Shown here one piece after another: positions 61,601 to 64,000 of a stretch of DNA of 64,000 nucleotides (position 1 is the first letter of the stretch; every line of letters starts with the position of its first letter). Source of the DNA: Lytechinus variegatus (lineage: Eukaryota; Echinodermata; Echinoidea; Temnopleuroida; Toxopneustidae); NCBI RefSeq assembly GCF_018143015.1, contig NC_054757.1, forward strand, positions 1,680,001-1,744,000. Direction: 5' to 3'. A program made the position numbers and the translations under genes. The notes under the pieces are model-generated. The model ran no database searches and was not told the DNA's origin. It saw only the letters and a list, made by a program, of their open reading frames with translations.

Positions 61601-61900
61601 GATAGAGTCATAATGGTTGTCATTTGTAGTTGTATCAATTACACTTGGTCCTTCCGTCTCTCCATATTGATCAATTAGATGAAAAGGCAATTCTCTGTAC
61701 AGGCATACATCGCAAATCCAATCAGTATCCGAATAGTCGATTTGACATTTTCCGAACCTAGAAATGTTCTTTCCGATGAAGTTTTTTTCTTGATTCGTGT
61801 TACTATGGGGTCCTAGAACAAATTCAGCTTGGTTGCCAAAAGTTGCCGTTTGGGCAATTTTGCTAATTAGCATAAATCCAAAATGGCCGCCAGATGCCAT
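58644..61900 (-). mobile_element. LINE retrotransposon (CR1/L2-like) with PHD-like, endonuclease and RT domains
   Basis: One open frame, 61900-58904 (998 codons). Residues 50-75 keep the end of a PHD-like finger (DWICDVCLYRELPFH). An AP endonuclease spans about 110-275 (IGHLNVCTLL, FIILGDMNCDVS, VSISDHYMIVA). It is about 50 residues shorter than usual: GGGVVMYLKDFN near 180 runs straight into the next block, an internal deletion. Reverse transcriptase spans about 480-770 (NKSSGLDGIPT, LISPLDLRKAF-type SLDLRKAFD, GIPQGSIIGP, MYADDTCIYY at about 725). The 3' UTR ends in an ATACA tail (58644-58673). The endonuclease gap probably leaves it unable to cut target DNA, yet the frame is whole, so it is young. 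Its ATG lies in the repeat array at 61870-62370. Confidence 0.85.
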
Positions 61901-62370
61901 CTTGAAAACCTAACTTTTGAACCCCTGTCCACAAAATGATGAGTAATGACTCGTTTTAGGGGTTTAGAGATGTGTAGAACCGATTTCTGTAATCATTTTT
62001 GCAATGTAGGGTCATCTTCAGGTCAAATCCAAGATGGCCGCCATATGCCATCTTGAAAATTGACTTTTGTTCCCCTTGCTCCAGAATGACGAGTAATACC
62101 TCTATTTAGGGGTTTTGGGGTGTGCAGAATCCATTTCTGCTGTCTATTTTGCAATATAATCTCATCTTCAGGTCAAATCCAAGATGGCCGCCATATGACG
62201 CCATCTTGAAATATCAATTGTTGAACACTTTGCCCCAGAATTATGAATAATAACTCTATTCATGAGTCATTTGTTATGTTGATTCAATTCATGCAGTTAT
62301 TTTGCACAAAGGATAATCTTCAGATCAAATCCAAGATGGCCGCCAACCGCCATCTTGAAAAATTACTGTC
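61870..62370. repeat. Array of four palindromic CAAGATGGC monomers, likely LINE 5' region
   Basis: Units start near 61884, 62030, 62178 and 62330 (period 145-152 bp). Each has AAATCCAAGATGGCCGCC, then GCCATCTTGAAAA, so CAAGATGGC occurs in both orientations. The most LINE-proximal unit contains the ATG of the 998-codon frame (CAAGATGGCATCTGGCGGC on the minus strand). The motif resembles YY1/TISU sites (AAGATGGCGGC). Confidence 0.6.
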
Positions 62371-63026
62371 CGAGGCTTATACGTGTTAGAACTAATGTAA
62401 AGGGATTTCAGTAAGAATACTTATTTCTTTTATCAATTCTCAAGTTCAAAGTCAAGGTGAAGTTACATCTTAGATTTCAACATTAATTGCTCAACTTAGA
62501 ATGAATCCTCTTCAGGTTTGGGCCATGATCCATTCCGAGTGTATTTTTATTTTTAAGGTCCATCCATACCTTTATACTGAAGAGGCTTTTAGGGTCTTAT
62601 TTGAATTTGAAAGTGTTTTATCAATATTTTTTTCTAAATCAATGTGTCCAATGATTGGTAGGCATCAGTTCGCCTTAAAAGACGATGGTGTAGCGCTCGG
62701 CCTTACATTTTCGAGAGTGACTATAGAGCTCCACTCTAGAGTGGCAGTCTCTAGAGCAATTTTTTACAGATGAAGGAGGATGGCGCTGAGACACGTTTAT
62801 ATAGAGATGCTGCCCTAGCCTTCCTCCTAGGCCTTTGGCCTGCCAATTTAGCATTCCGATTATTTTCTGACATCTTGACCCCTGTACTTAGTAGCTCTCC
62901 ATAGAATGGCGACTATCATCTACACCTTCATAAGTGTTAGTGTCTATTTTATGTCACGTTTGCAGGTGTCTTTATAACGGAGGTGTGATCTACCGATGGG
63001 GTGAGACCAATCACATAGCTCACCTT
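62371..63026. other. No gene seen
   Basis: There is a gap between the LINE 5' array and the Harbinger 5' region. Frames here have no recognised domain. Confidence 0.4.
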
Positions 63027-63060
63027 ACCTTGGCGAATCCCTTCTTGGATTCGCCAAGGT
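63027..63060. repeat. Perfect 14-bp hairpin
   Basis: ACCTTGGCGAATCC, then a CTTCTT loop and the exact complement. It lies about 480 bp upstream of the Harbinger start. Confidence 0.75.
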
Positions 63061-63119
63061 TTCATGCGGCAAATATGCCCCAACCACCTGAGGTGCCTTT
63101 GACTAGCCTAGGTCACATA

Positions 63120-63480
63120 GCCCGGCCGGTGTCCGGCATCGGTGGAGCTCGGTGGATTTTTGAGGTTTCGCCGAGCTCCCCTCATCGGTGGCATAGCTCG
63201 GTGACGTGACCGGGCTCCGTCCGGAAATCTACAGGCGACCGACCAAACACCGGCCGATGACCGTCCGGAGTCTGTCTCAAAAGTGGAGATTTTTTTCGGC
63301 CGATGTGGCAGCAACTACCGGCCGATGTCCGGCCGATGGTCGGCCGGACATCGGGGGGTATACGGCCGGTACCCGAGCAGGTTAAAGGACACCGTGCGAT
63401 CACCGGCCGGGTTGTTAACGGGCTTCGAACACTGCCCGGCCGATGTTCGGCCGGTGTACCTCGGACTTGGGGGGCCGATG
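63120..63480. repeat. GC-rich GGCCGA/CCGGCC repeat block upstream of the Harbinger gene
   Basis: Dense GGCCGATG, CGGCCGG and ACCGGCCG words, many self-complementary, in an otherwise AT-rich window. It probably forms the 5' UTR/promoter or subterminal region of the Harbinger element. The open frames in it are shadows. Confidence 0.5.
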
Positions 63481-63541
63481 GTCAGCTATTCCATACCTGT
63501 ATATATATGTCCACCCTACCTGGAATGGTCAGTTCATCACT

Positions 63542-64000
63542 ATGGCTGCACCGAGAAGACTACGAATGGCGTTGTTAGAACACGAGCTAGCTCAGGCGAG
63601 GTTCCAGTACAACTTGGTCCTGGCAGCACTGCTCGAAGAAGCCGAGAGGGAGCGACAGAGGGCCGGCAGAAGAATAAGACGTTGGTGGGTGCGCGAGTGG
63701 ATCCTACGCAGACCTCGTTTCGGCCAGTATGAGACGCTCATGAGGGAACTCGAGGCCGAGCACGCTGCCGACTTCAAATCCTACCTCCGCATGGTGCCAC
63801 AGATGTTCTATGAGTTGCTTGACCGAGTTGGCCCCCGCATTGCCAAGACCACAACGTAAGTTTACACTTTATGAACCTACTGTCAAATTGTGCTGAAATG
63901 TCTTCCATCCATATTTATTCTAGTTTGATTTTATTCATATTTCACCCTCTTCTGTTGCAGGCATCGAACCCCCTTGGATCCTGGGCTGAAGCTGGCGATC
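63542..64000 (+). CDS. PIF/Harbinger transposase, N-terminal exons (runs off the window)
   Basis: The ATG at 63542 opens MAAPRRLRMALLEHELAQAR. The characteristic Harbinger segment follows, RRWWVREWILRRPRFGQYE, then MRELEAEHAADFKSYLRM and FYELLDRVGPRIAK. Exon 1 ends at 63855 (AAC then GTAAGT), intron 63856-63960 ends TTCTGTTGCAG, and exon 2 continues in phase with THRTPLDPGLKLAI to the window edge. The order matches Harbinger nucleases (HARBI1-like), whose DDE domain would lie beyond 64000. Left-end terminal repeats were not identified. The frame is open as far as seen. Confidence 0.85.

Noticed and set aside
63108-63577. Several overlapping frames on both strands in the GC-rich block
   Set aside because: Low-complexity GGCCGA repeat with no protein family; the Harbinger ATG at 63542 is the first supported start.
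1-64000. LTR retroelements, Polintons or CRISPR arrays
   Set aside because: No paired long terminal repeats, capsid, envelope or protease motifs, and no repeat-spacer arrays were seen. The only integrase-core fragment (40340-41463) has no such partners.

Overview
The window looks like the genome of a marine invertebrate deuterostome, most likely an echinoderm of the sea-urchin type. The grounds are AT-rich DNA with short spliced exons, many tacatgta-type words, an intronless TRIM/B-box gene, and a dense mix of Kolobok-like, hAT, Harbinger, TTAA-type and CR1/L2-like elements. This species call is inference; no marker gene fixes it. Almost everything is eukaryotic accessory DNA, so there are no operons, ribosome binding sites or CRISPR arrays.

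Layout. 1-11.4 kb: a minus-strand, ten-exon gene (1050-7557) whose exons join in frame into about 836 residues, with an N-terminal THAP zinc finger and a DDE transposase core of Kolobok type; a noncoding first exon and CRE-like promoter probably lie at 10857-11223. A roughly 1-kb terminal-inverted-repeat element (8950-9939) and a set of hairpins (10386-10657) sit in the first intron. 11.4-15.9 kb: four decaying tandem copies of a repeat that carries exons of a second, different Kolobok-like transposase, followed by a LINE 3' end. 17.4-20.2 kb: two small inverted-repeat elements and two possible host exons.

20,941-29,036: a whole hAT element with matching CAGGGCTGCCAAC ends and an adjacent 7-bp target duplication. 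Its minus-strand gene runs from a BED zinc finger through the hAT core to the hATC dimerisation tail. It is dead: an L2-like LINE has landed in its second coding exon, exon 3 is frameshifted, and its last exon and 3' tail are multiplied in tandem.

29-45 kb: a patchwork of remnants. It holds an SGNH-hydrolase-like remnant, a 1.27-kb element with a 12-bp target duplication, two copies of a TTAA-flanked MITE (one inserted in an integrase-like coding region), a six-copy array of a 232-bp unit carrying a phase-symmetric 135-nt exon, several unassigned minus-strand exons, and two copies of a repeat built from roughly 145-bp units containing nuclear-receptor-like AGGTCA motifs.

45-64 kb: a 1-kb TTGATTGG minisatellite interrupted by a mariner-like foldback plus a tRNA-like sequence; an intact single-exon TRIM gene (51384-53336) with a TATA box; an AGT trinucleotide tract; a LINE with a 998-codon ORF whose start codon lies inside an upstream array of palindromic CAAGATGGC monomers; and, at the right edge, the first exons of a PIF/Harbinger protein that runs off the window.

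Best candidates for something new: the intact THAP-DDE gene, the LINE with start-codon-bearing monomers, the element with the 12-bp duplication, and the symmetric exon array. The clearest ordinary cellular gene is the TRIM gene.
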